Source of the DNA: CAZECE01 sp964510525
Lineage (GTDB): Bacteria > Pseudomonadota > Gammaproteobacteria > Pseudomonadales > JANQJO01
NCBI GenBank assembly: GCA_964510525.1
Contig: CAZECE010000060.1
Location: 19,118 to 83,117, forward strand
Reading direction: 5' to 3'
Length of the DNA: 64,000 bases
Shown here piece by piece: positions 8,313 to 17,799 of the stretch. The notes beneath the pieces were generated by a model. It had not been told where the DNA came from. It did no database searches and saw nothing but the letters and a program-made list of their open reading frames with translations. Each line of letters begins with the position of its first letter. Position 1 is the stretch's first letter. The position numbers were made by a program, and so were the translations under genes.

Positions 8313-9466
8313 GAGCGGGCCTCCTGATGGAGACTTTCCCGCATTTGGTTGAGTAATTGACTGGCCTTCAACGACAGATCGGGCGGTATTTCAATGTTGA
8401 TCTGTTTTAACTCGGCCAGTAACGCGTTCAGTTCATCACGATAGGCACGAAAATCAGCCTCATAATGCGTGGTTAAGCGCTCTAATTCTTGCATTGTATT
8501 GAAATAGAGCCTGGTGTCTTTTTGGATAATGGCGCTGCGTGCTTGTTGAATCAGTAGATCAACTTCCTGTTTCAAGTGCGTGCTTTGTTCCACTGTTAAG
8601 GAGAAGAGACCCTTAGAATCGCTGCGATGCACTTTTACGATGTGAGTTTCAATAAAATGCTGAAAGCGTTTCATGGCCAGTGCTAGCCTGTCTTTGAGTT
8701 GCAGCGGAATGTTTTGTGAGTCCAGGCTCGGCTGGTTATTTGGTTGAATAGATGACGCTTCTGAAGAGCGTGTTAATGACCGTTGCTTAAGCAAACCTTC
8801 ATCAATCCAAGTGTGTACCAGGTCTAGTTGGCCGATCAGCTCGGCGTGATCGGGCATTTTGGTGCTGGATAAGCGTTGTAGATCTTGGCGAATTGAATCA
8901 CAAACATTTTGGATGGCACCTGATGGAATACGGCGGCATTCGTTTTCGGCTTTTTCTAGGGACAAGCGCGCTTGCTTGGGAGATTGGGTTAAAAACAATT
9001 GACGTTGTGCATCATTCAGCATTGTGGCTAAGTGCTCGATTTGGCGCTCCAGTTGAGTGGATTTAAAAGCCGATTGCCAACGAGACTCCAATAATACCAG
9101 CTGTTGTTGCAGACGTTGAATTTGACTTGCTTGCGCTGATGTCGTGTTTTGTGCTCGGGATAACTGACTGGCTTGCGCGCTGAGTTCGGACTGGGCCTGC
9201 TTCAACGCTTGCTGTAGGCTCGCCTGTTCGGTGCCTTGTTGTGCGTTGGCCAGTTGCTGTTTTAACAGTTGGAATTCTTGATAACCCCACGCGATGAGGC
9301 CGATGCTGGTGATGCCCAGCATTAAATTAACCAGCAGTGTGAAGCCAAGCCAGTTAGAGGAGGTTTTGGTTTTAGCGGGCTTGGGTTGTACAGTCGTACT
9401 TTGCACAGTTGTACTTTGCCCAGTTTTACTTGGCTCAGTCGTTGAGAGGTCTTGTGAATCGGTCAT
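8309..9466 (-). CDS. hemX: HemX, membrane-anchored haem-operon protein
   Basis: A 385-residue protein with a disordered Ser/Thr/Gln/Lys-rich cytoplasmic N-terminus, one transmembrane helix (WLGFTLLVNLMLGITSIGLIAWGYQEF) and a long coiled coil rich in Gln and Ala (about residues 68-150) followed by the helical HemX domain. The family is often annotated as uroporphyrinogen methyltransferase, but no SAM methyltransferase motif is visible and a scaffolding role is more likely. The N-terminus carries a 15-base in-frame tandem repeat (TGQ-STTVQ-STTVQ, 9390-9449). Both ends overlap neighbouring hem genes by four bases. Confidence 0.92.
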   Translation of the reverse strand: MTDSQDLSTTEPSKTGQSTTVQSTTVQPKPAKTKTSSNWLGFTLLVNLMLGITSIGLIAWGYQEFQLLKQQLANAQQGTEQASLQQALKQAQSELSAQASQLSRAQNTTSAQASQIQRLQQQLVLLESRWQSAFKSTQLERQIEHLATMLNDAQRQLFLTQSPKQARLSLEKAENECRRIPSGAIQNVCDSIRQDLQRLSSTKMPDHAELIGQLDLVHTWIDEGLLKQRSLTRSSEASSIQPNNQPSLDSQNIPLQLKDRLALAMKRFQHFIETHIVKVHRSDSKGLFSLTVEQSTHLKQEVDLLIQQARSAIIQKDTRLYFNTMQELERLTTHYEADFRAYRDELNALLAELKQINIEIPPDLSLKASQLLNQMRESLHQEARS

Positions 9467-10305
9467 GAGGATAATTTCCGGAAGCTGTTTAATAAATCTT
9501 CGTCTTTAAGGCTGTTTGAAAGTGCAATGCGTTTAAACCCTAACAGGTGGGCTTGTTTTTGCAATCGTTGACTGATCACCAGTATGGGCAGTTCTGTAAT
9601 TGCAGTTGATGCAGAGGAATGTGGTTGAGCTAACGCTTGCCAATGGTTCATCAGGTTTTGCAGAGAGGTTTCGCTGGTGATTATGATGCCTCCTCGACCT
9701 GAAGAGTTCAAGGTAAGATCAGGGTCGATGCCGATCCGTTGAAGAGCCTCGAGGATAATTGAGGGTGCATATTCCACAGATGCGCGTTGATAGACAGACC
9801 AGTAATCGACGTGATTGTGTTGTTGAGTCAGTTGGTTTTTTAGCAGTTCGCGCCCCTCGCTGCCTCGTATGATCAACCAACGCTGATTGGTACTGTTTTG
9901 CAATGGCGGCAGCGCGAGCAAACCTTCTGAGGTCTCTTCAATAGGGGCTGCTGCATTCAGATTAAAAGCAGTCAGTGCGGTTTGGGTGTGAGAGCCGACG
10001 GCAAACCATTGAGTGTGGTGCAGCGTCTTAGGGTGATGCGATGCGAGATAACCCACACCGATTTTGGCCGCGGTCGGGCTGATGCAAATGACCCCATCAT
10101 AAGACGTGACATCTATGTTTGCTTGCGCCAGTTCGGTGTCTGGTAAGGGGTCACGCTTCAGCAAGGGCAGAGACACTGTATTAAGTCCCCACTGCTCCAG
10201 CCGCTGACAAAGCGCTTGGCTCTCAGGTTCCGGTCGGGTAATCAACCAGGTATTTGGGTTATAGGTATGGGTATCACTCATCGCATCAGAGGGCGTTGGC
10301 TGCAT
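9463..10305 (-). CDS. hemD: uroporphyrinogen-III synthase
   Basis: A 280-residue HemD-family protein that cyclises hydroxymethylbilane to uroporphyrinogen III. The family is poorly conserved, but WLITRPEPESQALCQRLEQWG at the N-terminus, DGVICISPTAAKIG, WFAVGSHTQTAL and WLIIRGSEGRELL are the usual landmarks, and the position right after hemC confirms it. The longest frame starts at 10305 and overlaps hemC by 20 bases; ATG at 10279-10281, just past the hemC stop, would give a start (MSDTHTYNPN) nearer the family norm. Neither start has a strong ribosome site. Confidence 0.92.
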   Translation of the reverse strand: MQPTPSDAMSDTHTYNPNTWLITRPEPESQALCQRLEQWGLNTVSLPLLKRDPLPDTELAQANIDVTSYDGVICISPTAAKIGVGYLASHHPKTLHHTQWFAVGSHTQTALTAFNLNAAAPIEETSEGLLALPPLQNSTNQRWLIIRGSEGRELLKNQLTQQHNHVDYWSVYQRASVEYAPSIILEALQRIGIDPDLTLNSSGRGGIIITSETSLQNLMNHWQALAQPHSSASTAITELPILVISQRLQKQAHLLGFKRIALSNSLKDEDLLNSFRKLSS

Positions 10306-11257
10306 CTAATAGACTTTGAGCGCCCTGTGATAAAAGATCCTCAGCGACGTCTTGACCCAATTGAGCAATGGCGTGAGCGGGCTGATGATCATGAGGTGGC
10401 ATTTGATCAGGTTCCAGTACGAGCTCTTTATGAGACAGGAGTCGCCTTTGTCCGTCGTGACTGGCAACGAGCCCGGTGAGCGATAAGGTGGTTGCTGCTG
10501 TCCATTGCGCGAAACCTGCAATGGGCGACTGACAATTGCCGCCCAGCTGAAGATTTAATGCGCGCTCAGCTTGCACGGCCAACGTGGTCTTTAGATCTCC
10601 TAGGGGCTTAAGCAGATCAATGATCTCTTGTCGTTCGCTCAGGCATTCGATGCCCACAGCGCCTTGGCCTATGGCGGGTAAACAAACATCAGTACTCAAG
10701 CGCTCGGCGATATGCTCTGCTTGATTGAGTCGCTCTAATCCGGCGCAGGCTAGAATAATGCCGTCCAAGTTTTCATCAGTCAGTTTTTTCAACCGGGTCT
10801 GCAGGTTGCCGCGGATGGGCACGATATTTAAATCGGGCCGCTGGTGCAGCAGCTGGCTTTGGCGCCTAAGGCTAGACGTACCCAGGATGGCATTCTGAGG
10901 TAGGGCTTGTATGCTCTTGGTGGAGTGGCTAACCAAGGCGTCTTCCACGCTGCCTCGAGGCAACATGGCGGCGATCGAAAAAGGTTCAGGCAGTATAGCG
11001 GGTACGTCTTTCATTGAATGCACTGCAATGTCTGCGATGTTTTCAAGTAGGGCTTGTTCAAGTTCCTTAATAAAGAGCCCTTTACCGCCAATTTTACTGA
11101 GGCTGGTTTCGAGTAGAATATCCCCTTGGGTTTTCACGGGCAGCAATTCAATGATTAAGTCAGGGTAGTGTTGTTGAATTTGGGCTTTGGCCCACTCACT
11201 TTGCCAAAGAGCCAGAGGGCTGTTGCGGGTAGCTATGGTTATTTTTTGAAGAGGCAT
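10286..11257 (-). CDS. hemC: hydroxymethylbilane synthase (porphobilinogen deaminase)
   Basis: A 323-residue cytoplasmic enzyme that joins four porphobilinogen molecules. The N-terminal ATRNSPLALWQSEWAKA, the VHSMKDVPA active-site loop, the arginine-rich LGTSSLRRQSQL and RGNLQTRL segments, and the cofactor-binding cysteine in LGGNCQSPIAG are all present. It is the first gene of hemCDXY and is divergent from truD with a gap of about 100 bases. The neighbours cover two consecutive steps of tetrapyrrole synthesis. Confidence 0.97.
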   Translation of the reverse strand: MPLQKITIATRNSPLALWQSEWAKAQIQQHYPDLIIELLPVKTQGDILLETSLSKIGGKGLFIKELEQALLENIADIAVHSMKDVPAILPEPFSIAAMLPRGSVEDALVSHSTKSIQALPQNAILGTSSLRRQSQLLHQRPDLNIVPIRGNLQTRLKKLTDENLDGIILACAGLERLNQAEHIAERLSTDVCLPAIGQGAVGIECLSERQEIIDLLKPLGDLKTTLAVQAERALNLQLGGNCQSPIAGFAQWTAATTLSLTGLVASHDGQRRLLSHKELVLEPDQMPPHDHQPAHAIAQLGQDVAEDLLSQGAQSLLDAANAL

Positions 11258-11358
11258 GATGTTTGGTCGTATCCAGTGAATAAAGGCGTTTAATTCTAAG
11301 GGTATGGGCGTAAAATGTACATTTAGAATCTCTTAATCAAGGTTAATAATTTCACTAA

Positions 11359-12366
11359 ATGTCTTTTCAAAATACGTTACACAGAGCCTATGGTCCCATA
11401 GGGTATCAAGCCGATTTCAAAGCATTTCCTGAAGACTTCCAAGTCAATGAAGCGTTGGGGGTTTCGCCGTCGGGCTCGGGTGAGCACTTGCTGTTACGGA
11501 TTCGAAAAACCAGCCAAAACACCCACTGGGTAGCCAAGTTATTAGCTGAGTACGTCGGTGTCTCTGAAAAAGATGTGGGCTATTGCGGGCGAAAAGATCG
11601 GCATGCCATCACGACTCAATGGTTCAGCCTCTACATGCCAAAGCAACAGCAGCAGCTTCTCACTCAAACCGATCGTCAGTGGCATGATTTTAAACCTGAT
11701 GGCGTTGAACTGCTGGAGCAACATTGGCACAAACAAAAGCTCAGGCGTGGGGTGCATCAAGCCAATCATTTTAAGATTCGATTGCGATCTGTCTGCAAGC
11801 TTAACGCTCAAGAAGCGTTAACCACGCAAGACAAGCTGCAGCTTGCTGAAAAATTAAATCAAATAACTAAGAGTGGGGTGCCCAATTATTTTGGTGAGCA
11901 ACGCTTTGGTCGAGAAGGAAAAAATCTAGAATCTGCTCAAAAGTGGTTTGCGCAAAACCAAAAGCCTTCGAGGCGAGAAAAGTCGATGATTTTATCCAGT
12001 GCACGTTCTTATTTGTTTAATCGGGTACTCGCGCAACGTGTCGCCGACAATAATTGGGATCAATTGATTGAAGGGGATGTACCTCTTGATTCTAAACCCT
12101 CTGGTCCCTTGTGGGGGCGAGGACGATCAGCTGCAATGGATGATGCGTTAACCTATGAACAGCAGGTGTTGGCACCATGGGCGCAGTGGTGCGATGGGTT
12201 GGAGCATCAGGGGTTGCAACAAGAACGCAGGTCGTTGGTGTTGCGGCCTAATGATTTTACCTATGGTTGGGATCAAGACGATTTAATCGTGGAATTTGCG
12301 CTATCCCCAGGACAATTTGCGACCGCTGTGCTGGCTGAGTTGGTGAAATTGAATCAGGCTTATTGA
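11359..12366 (+). CDS. truD: tRNA pseudouridine-13 synthase
   Basis: A 335-residue TruD that isomerises uridine 13 in certain tRNAs. The catalytic aspartate is Asp80 in VGYCGRKDRHA, the position seen in the Escherichia coli enzyme. The family segments GVPNYFGEQRFGR and LILSSARSYLFNRVLA-like (here MILSSARSYLFNRVLA) are present, as is the C-terminal RRSLVLRPNDFTY. In many relatives truD sits in the ispF-surE group; here it stands alone, opposite hemC and before a toxin-antitoxin locus. Confidence 0.95.
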   Translation: MSFQNTLHRAYGPIGYQADFKAFPEDFQVNEALGVSPSGSGEHLLLRIRKTSQNTHWVAKLLAEYVGVSEKDVGYCGRKDRHAITTQWFSLYMPKQQQQLLTQTDRQWHDFKPDGVELLEQHWHKQKLRRGVHQANHFKIRLRSVCKLNAQEALTTQDKLQLAEKLNQITKSGVPNYFGEQRFGREGKNLESAQKWFAQNQKPSRREKSMILSSARSYLFNRVLAQRVADNNWDQLIEGDVPLDSKPSGPLWGRGRSAAMDDALTYEQQVLAPWAQWCDGLEHQGLQQERRSLVLRPNDFTYGWDQDDLIVEFALSPGQFATAVLAELVKLNQAY

Positions 12367-12416
12367 ACAGAGTGTTGGCAGGAAGTTATAGGATATTCTG
12401 GTTTCTTTGTTAACCT

Positions 12417-12926
12417 TTAATGCGTAACGAGCTGTTGAACTTCTTTCATGGGTATAAATAATTTGTCAGGATATCCTTGAAAGGGTAAAAAATGGAAATG
12501 TTTATAAAATAAGACAGCGTCATCATCAATGGCTTCGACGATCACCGCCATAGAGGCAATTTCACTTGAAAGTGACCAAGCTCGATATAGCGCATTAACA
12601 AGCAGTCGTTTTCCGATGCCTTCTCCTTGTAGCGAATTATCAACGGCTAAGCGCCCAATCAATGTGGCGGGTAAAGAAGGGTATTTCGGCAGTTTTTTTT
12701 GTAGGTTTTTGGGTAGATCACTTAACAGCAGCGTGGTGGCCGAAAGTGTGTAATACCCTTTGATCTGAAGACTGTCATGCTCGGTGAGAACAAAAACAGC
12801 CGCCACTTTCCGCTTTAAATCTTGTGAGGCGTGTTGAACGAGGTAGGTATCGAGTTCATCATTGCCACAGGAAAATAAAGAACGATCGTGCTGTTTGGTC
12901 AGTGGCAAAATTTGAAATCTTGACAC
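12417..12926 (-). CDS. GNAT acetyltransferase toxin (TacT/AtaT-like)
   Basis: A 169-residue GNAT protein of the type II toxin group that acetylates the amino acid on charged tRNAs. It shows the usual opening (PLTKQHDRSLFSCGNDELDTYL), the acetyl-CoA loop LQGEGIG (99-105) after LIGRLAVD, and the conserved Tyr141 in VLFYKHFHF, which acts as the catalytic acid in characterised relatives. It lies three bases downstream of a DUF1778 antitoxin gene on the same strand, the normal operon order. The gene is full-length and looks functional; target tRNA cannot be predicted from sequence. Confidence 0.9.
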   Translation of the reverse strand: MSRFQILPLTKQHDRSLFSCGNDELDTYLVQHASQDLKRKVAAVFVLTEHDSLQIKGYYTLSATTLLLSDLPKNLQKKLPKYPSLPATLIGRLAVDNSLQGEGIGKRLLVNALYRAWSLSSEIASMAVIVEAIDDDAVLFYKHFHFLPFQGYPDKLFIPMKEVQQLVTH

Positions 12927-12929
12927 GTA

Positions 12930-13226
12930 TTAACCTTTATTAGGTGGGTATTGCTTAAAAGCATCAGCCAGAACAGGCAGATCTTTTTTCTTGCGTTGAT
13001 TGAGCAGTGCATCCACAAAATTTTCACTGTCTTTAGCATTTAGGCTAAGCGTGATTTTATGTTGTTTTAGCACTCTTAAGGCTTCTTCATAGGCGGAGTG
13101 CGTCATAAAGTCAGTCAGGGAGAGGCCTTGTAACCGAGCAGCATGCTCAAACAAGGATTTGTGCTCCTTGCTAACGCGTGCTGCGATGCGTTCGTTTTTA
13201 GATGGGGGTTGTTGATGCATGTCCAT
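12930..13226 (-). CDS. DUF1778 ribbon-helix-helix antitoxin (TacA/AtaR-like)
   Basis: A 98-residue protein with an N-terminal RHH DNA-binding part (NERIAARVSKEHKSLFEHAARLQGLSLTDFMTHSAYEEALRVL) and a C-terminal tail (SENFVDALLNQ..LPVLADAFKQY) of the kind that wraps and blocks the GNAT toxin. It precedes the toxin gene by three bases. A near-perfect 27-bp palindrome (13232-13258) lies immediately upstream of its ATG and is the expected autoregulatory operator. The pair should form a functional toxin-antitoxin module. Confidence 0.9.
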   Translation of the reverse strand: MDMHQQPPSKNERIAARVSKEHKSLFEHAARLQGLSLTDFMTHSAYEEALRVLKQHKITLSLNAKDSENFVDALLNQRKKKDLPVLADAFKQYPPNKG

Positions 13227-13231
13227 TTTTT

Positions 13232-13258
13232 AAATGTACGCCAATATGGCGTACATTT
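13232..13258. promoter_or_regulatory. probable operator of the DUF1778/GNAT locus
   Basis: Two 12-base arms are exactly complementary around a 3-base centre (AAATGTACGCCA, then TGGCGTACATTT after the centre). The palindrome begins six bases before the antitoxin start on the minus strand. RHH antitoxins bind such palindromes to repress their own operon. The core can be written AATGTAC-N11-GTACATT, the same arrangement as at 18647-18677. Confidence 0.7.
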
Positions 13259-13312
13259 CAAGTGCGTATTTGCTGGCGAAAGTTGCTGTTAAAGGTCTCG
13301 AAGTTAAAGAGT

Positions 13313-13341
13313 TTGGTAAGCCGGCCAAACCCATATATATT
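13313..13341 (+). promoter_or_regulatory. putative sigma-70 promoter for argH
   Basis: TTGGTA at 13313-13318 and TATATT at 13336-13341 are separated by 17 bases, about 48 bases before the argH start. The match is by eye and unproven. Confidence 0.35.
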
Positions 13342-13388
13342 TCACGCTTTATATCAAAATCACTTAAAACATCGGTTAGGGAGAGTCA

Positions 13389-14810
13389 ATGAGTAACGAA
13401 GGTAAGGCGGGCGCAAATATGTGGGGAGGGCGGTTTACCGAAGCCACGGATGAATTTGTGATGGCGTTTACCGCGTCTATTAATTTTGACCAGCGCCTGG
13501 CTTTGTTTGACATTCAAGGCTCTCAGGCCCACGCCAAGATGTTGGCCAAAGTGGGGGTGTTAACGGCGGAAGAAAATACCGCGATTCAACAGGGGCTTAG
13601 TGAGATCCAGCAAACAATTGAAGCGGGTCAGTTTGAATTTTCAGTAGCGCTTGAAGACATTCATATGAATATCGAGGCCTTATTGACCGAAAAAATCGGC
13701 GATGTGGGTAAAAAATTGCATACCGGGCGTTCCCGTAACGATCAGGTCGCGACCGATATTCGCCTCTATCTTCGCGCCGAACTGGATGACATCCTGAGTA
13801 CGATCACCACTCTGCAATCCGGATTGTTGGGTTTGGCGGCACAACATCACGCAACGGTGATGCCTGGTTTTACTCATTTGCAGGCGGCCCAGCCGGTGAC
13901 CTTTGGGCATCATGTATTGGCTTGGTATGCCATGTTTGAGCGCGATTGGGAGCGTTTGAAGCAGTGTCGGGATCGGGTCAATACCTTGCCTTTGGGAGCG
14001 GCCGCTTTGGCGGGCACGACATTTCCAATTGATCGTGAATACACGGCGCACTTGTTAGGTTTTGAAGGTGTTTGTCTGAATTCGTTAGATGCGGTTAGTG
14101 ATCGAGATTTTGCCATGGAGTTTTGTGCGAACGCCAGTATTGCGATGATTCATCTTTCCCGTATTGCGGAAGAGTTGGTTCTTTGGGTCAGTCCGCAGTT
14201 TGATTTTATCCAATTGCCAGACCGTTATTGCACGGGTTCTTCGATCATGCCACAGAAAAAGAATCCGGATGTGCCCGAGTTAGTGCGCGGTAAATCAGGC
14301 CGTGTCGTAGGTAATACTATGTCACTGTTGATGCTCATGAAAAGCCAGCCGCTGGCGTACAACAAAGACAATCAAGAAGACAAAGAGCCCTTGTTCGATA
14401 CGGCCGATACTTTAAAGCAGTCGTTAATGGCATTCGCTGACATGTTACCTAACATCCAAGTGCAAGCAGATCGAATGCGAGACGCCGCGCTAGCGGGCTT
14501 TAGTACGGCGACGGATTTGGCGGATTATTTAGTGCGAAAACAATTACCGTTTCGAGATGCGCACGAGGTTGTCGGGCAAGTGGTGCAGTTTTGTATTCAG
14601 CAACACGTGCATTTAGAAAATTTATCCCTGGAACAATTACAACAGTTTTCTTCGTTGATTACCACAGATGTCTTTGAATGTTTGAGCTTAAATGGTTCAG
14701 TGGCAGCACGATGCCATGTGGGTGGCACAGCGCCTGAGCAAGTGCAATCTCAAATCAAACAATATCGAGAAATGCTGTCTTTGAGAGAAAAAAAACGATT
14801 AATGACGTAA
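13389..14810 (+). CDS. argH: argininosuccinate lyase
   Basis: A 473-residue enzyme of the fumarase/aspartase superfamily that splits argininosuccinate into arginine and fumarate. It opens with MWGGRFTEATDEFV, has HTGRSRNDQVATDIRLYLR and carries the superfamily signature GSSIMPQKKNPDVPE with the catalytic serine loop. The start ATG follows a GGGAGAG ribosome site. In pseudomonads argH and hemC flank the algZR regulators; here the interval holds truD and a toxin-antitoxin locus instead. Confidence 0.97.
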   Translation: MSNEGKAGANMWGGRFTEATDEFVMAFTASINFDQRLALFDIQGSQAHAKMLAKVGVLTAEENTAIQQGLSEIQQTIEAGQFEFSVALEDIHMNIEALLTEKIGDVGKKLHTGRSRNDQVATDIRLYLRAELDDILSTITTLQSGLLGLAAQHHATVMPGFTHLQAAQPVTFGHHVLAWYAMFERDWERLKQCRDRVNTLPLGAAALAGTTFPIDREYTAHLLGFEGVCLNSLDAVSDRDFAMEFCANASIAMIHLSRIAEELVLWVSPQFDFIQLPDRYCTGSSIMPQKKNPDVPELVRGKSGRVVGNTMSLLMLMKSQPLAYNKDNQEDKEPLFDTADTLKQSLMAFADMLPNIQVQADRMRDAALAGFSTATDLADYLVRKQLPFRDAHEVVGQVVQFCIQQHVHLENLSLEQLQQFSSLITTDVFECLSLNGSVAARCHVGGTAPEQVQSQIKQYREMLSLREKKRLMT

Positions 14811-14839
14811 TCTAAAGTCTGTTCAATATTCGGTCGATC

Positions 14840-14908
14840 TATAATCAATTGTATCGAGGTGAAAACCTCTTCCAAAATTGATGTTAAAGATAGCAGCCAA
14901 GTGCTATC
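14840..14908 (+). promoter_or_regulatory. putative cyaA promoter element and leader hairpins
   Basis: A consensus TATAAT lies at 14840-14845, 30 bases after the argH stop, but no good -35 box is visible at the right distance. The leader holds two small hairpins: GAGGT-GAAA-ACCTC (14856-14869) and GATAGCA-6 bases-TGCTATC (14889-14908). Neither is followed by a T-run, so they are not obvious terminators; the second ends 22 bases before the cyaA ATG and could influence translation. Confidence 0.3.
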
Positions 14909-14930
14909 TGAATGGATCTCGAGGTCATAG

Positions 14931-17786
14931 ATGCAGTCGGCTCCCAAACCTGTCGTCAGAGACAGTATTGATCAAAAAGCGTTGTTGGCGGTTAAAAAGC
15001 GCTTTATGCAGATCAATCATGCGCGACTTAGAAGAACCATTAGCACCTTGAATCCGCATCAAGAAGTGTTCTTTGAAAGTTTGCCGATGCTGCTGCATGT
15101 CAACCACCCCTTGCTGCCTGGGTACGTGTCAGACAGTACGCCGAGTGGCATCAGTTGTTACGAGCCCAGCCGGCAACAAGTCCGTGCGGTTAAAAGCATT
15201 GCGCGAACTTTTCAGTATGAAGAGCTCGATGCTAAAGCGCCGCGTTTGATTGAAAACATTTCTATGATGGGCTCTTGTGGCACTATTGCGCACTCCCGTT
15301 CCAGTGACATGGATTTCTGGGTGTGTCATGACCCTAATTTACTGTCAGGGCAGTTATCGGAGCTTGAAAAGAAACTCGATCTGATTCAACAGTGGGCGGA
15401 AGGGTTAGGCCTAGAAGTTTACTTTTTTCTAATGGATGCCAGCCGCTTCCGGCAGGGGTTGCGTCGTGGCGTTTCAGGGGAGGACTGCGGAACCGCGCAG
15501 CATTATTTGTTGTTAGATGAATTCTATCGAACTTCCATCTTAATTGAAGGACGTTACCCCGTATGGTGGCTGGTGCCTTCGGAGCTGGAGGCCAGTTACG
15601 ATGAATTTGTTGAACAGTTAAGGACTGGAAAGCACATTGCGCCAGATGAATGTATTGACTTTGGTGGCATTGCGCGAATACCGGCGGGTGAGTTTATTGG
15701 CGCTGGTATGTGGCAGCTCTACAAGGGAATCGATTCACCTTATAAATCCGTTATAAAAATTATGCTAACGGAACTCTACGCCAGTGAGCACCCGAACGTT
15801 CAGCCGCTGAGTGTGAGTTTCAAACATGCGATTTATTCTGGACGTTTGGAGTTAAACCAATTAGACCCTTATGTGATGTTATATCGCCGATTAGCGGAGT
15901 ATTTCAAAAAACAAAAAGCCGATGGGCGTTTAGAGTTGTTGAGGCGTTGCTTGTATTTAAAAATCAATGAACCGATGAGTCGCCCTGAAGGTCGAGGTAC
16001 CTTGAAGTGGCGTCGAGAAGCCATGGGGGAGTTGGTTGAAGAGTGGGGTTGGGACAGCGTTCAATATAAAACCCTCGATGGACGAACCAACTGGAAAGTG
16101 CATCAAGTCAAAAATGAACGCAAACGTTTGGTGGATGAGCTCAATTTCAGTTATCGGTTTTTATCTCGTTTTGCTCGTGAGAACCGGTCCGCTTTATTGA
16201 TTGATGAGCAAGATATGAATTTGCTGGGCCGCAAACTTTATGCGGCGTTCGAGCGTAAAAGTGGCAAAGTTGAGTTAATTAACCCTAATATCGTGCCGAG
16301 CTTAACGGAGGAGTATCTCACGTTAATTCGTGAAGAAGCTGACCCTCATTCTCAAAAACCCAGTACGTGGGTGATTTATGGTGGGCGCGTTAAGTTAGAA
16401 GAGCAAGACATTCATGAGCCCATCAAGCGTGGGCGCAGTGTCGTGGAATTAATGGTTTGGTGTTATTTCAATGGCATTGTTGATGTTACGACAAACTTCG
16501 TCTTATTCCCCGGTTTTTCAAAACTGACAGAACCTGAAATTAAGCGCATTGTCTCAGCCTTGCAAGGCGTTTACCCCAATATGGTGGGGCCTGCTGAGCA
16601 GCAGCAATACCATTCGGCGGCGTCACCCAAGCAGTTAATTTTGTTTGTGAATATTGGTAAAGATCCAATGAGTGATTTGAACCGAAAGGGCGTTCAACGC
16701 TTAACGGATCGAACAGACCCTTTTAATTATTCAGGGTTGAGGAAAAACTTGGTTTTATCGATTGATCAAGTGTTAGTGAACAGTTGGCATGAAATTACGA
16801 CCAGTTTTTATTCTTACGATAATGTGATGATTGATTGCTTATTGGATTTTTTGCGTCAGGTGCAGCGCCTGGACTTAACGGGTATGTGTGATGTTCAGGT
16901 ATTTTGCTTTTCATCCGATCGAGCAACGTCGATTGCAGAGCGTGTGGAAGCGGTTTTTAATCAGGTTGTGCAACGATTTTGTTTAACGCCAGATGCGTAT
17001 CCGTGTCGCTATGTATTAGAGATGGATCAAGGATTTTATGTTTTAGATAATGAAAAGAAAAAACCGAATGCCGTTTATTGTCGTTCCAAATTAGAACTTT
17101 TAAAGTACTTAGGGCGAGTGCAGTCTAACCCTGATTTTGTGGAATTGATTTTTGATTCACAAGCGCTGTCATCGGATTTGTTGCCGGAGTTGGCGCGCTT
17201 TAATCGGCCGAATTCCGTTCAAGTTTTTTATCAAAAACTCAATATGGAAGATGTTGGTATCCACATTTTTGATGAGTTTGGTTCCTGTTTTTATTGGCAG
17301 GAACATCACATTGAAGAACAGGCGTATTTTTCTCGTTTGGTTCAGTTTATACAACGAGCGCATTCGCGAGAAAATTTAAGTATTGGGGAATCTGAAAATG
17401 TTTTTGTACCCAAAATACAATGCTTTGAGCTGTTTAAATCGCGAAAACTCACCATTGAACGGCGTGAGTTTAAATCCAATGCGTTGGAAATTAATTATCA
17501 TCCGGTGCAAGTGTTGGTTAAACAAAAAGACCCTCAATCTCATCACTATACCTTTTACTGCGATCACTTGGAATTTTCAGAGTTTGAACACGGTGATGAT
17601 ATTTTTAAAGTGGTCGCAGGGTACATACATCAGCAGCGATTAAACGGCGAAAAGTACCCGATCCATATTACGGATTTGGATTTGTCAGGCCTTCAAGACG
17701 ACTCCAGGCATCATTCGACCAGTTTTTTCTTGCAGCAAAAGTTTGCGTTGGAAGGGTTGTTAAATCGGGCGTTGCAGTTGCTTTGA
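14931..17786 (+). CDS. cyaA: class I adenylate cyclase
   Basis: A 951-residue class I cyclase, slightly longer than the roughly 850-residue enterobacterial enzyme, that makes cyclic AMP from ATP. The catalytic N-terminal half has GSCGT (114-118) and SSDMD (124-128), the nucleotidyltransferase-like metal site. SYRFLSRFARENRS and a long C-terminal regulatory region follow. No membrane segment is seen. It follows argH after 120 bases with its own putative promoter. The end of the gene abuts toxin-antitoxin remnants (17800-18029) without disturbing its C-terminus. Confidence 0.95.
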   Translation: MQSAPKPVVRDSIDQKALLAVKKRFMQINHARLRRTISTLNPHQEVFFESLPMLLHVNHPLLPGYVSDSTPSGISCYEPSRQQVRAVKSIARTFQYEELDAKAPRLIENISMMGSCGTIAHSRSSDMDFWVCHDPNLLSGQLSELEKKLDLIQQWAEGLGLEVYFFLMDASRFRQGLRRGVSGEDCGTAQHYLLLDEFYRTSILIEGRYPVWWLVPSELEASYDEFVEQLRTGKHIAPDECIDFGGIARIPAGEFIGAGMWQLYKGIDSPYKSVIKIMLTELYASEHPNVQPLSVSFKHAIYSGRLELNQLDPYVMLYRRLAEYFKKQKADGRLELLRRCLYLKINEPMSRPEGRGTLKWRREAMGELVEEWGWDSVQYKTLDGRTNWKVHQVKNERKRLVDELNFSYRFLSRFARENRSALLIDEQDMNLLGRKLYAAFERKSGKVELINPNIVPSLTEEYLTLIREEADPHSQKPSTWVIYGGRVKLEEQDIHEPIKRGRSVVELMVWCYFNGIVDVTTNFVLFPGFSKLTEPEIKRIVSALQGVYPNMVGPAEQQQYHSAASPKQLILFVNIGKDPMSDLNRKGVQRLTDRTDPFNYSGLRKNLVLSIDQVLVNSWHEITTSFYSYDNVMIDCLLDFLRQVQRLDLTGMCDVQVFCFSSDRATSIAERVEAVFNQVVQRFCLTPDAYPCRYVLEMDQGFYVLDNEKKKPNAVYCRSKLELLKYLGRVQSNPDFVELIFDSQALSSDLLPELARFNRPNSVQVFYQKLNMEDVGIHIFDEFGSCFYWQEHHIEEQAYFSRLVQFIQRAHSRENLSIGESENVFVPKIQCFELFKSRKLTIERREFKSNALEINYHPVQVLVKQKDPQSHHYTFYCDHLEFSEFEHGDDIFKVVAGYIHQQRLNGEKYPIHITDLDLSGLQDDSRHHSTSFFLQQKFALEGLLNRALQLL

Positions 17787-17799
17787 TCTAATTTACTTG

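Noticed and set aside
11313..11324. AAATGTACATTT palindrome between hemC and truD
   Set aside because: It resembles the toxin-antitoxin half-site but lacks the 11-base spacing; a 12-base AT-rich palindrome can occur by chance.
13680..14051. Antisense frame of 123 residues inside argH
   Set aside because: Shadow of a conserved coding sequence without supporting features.
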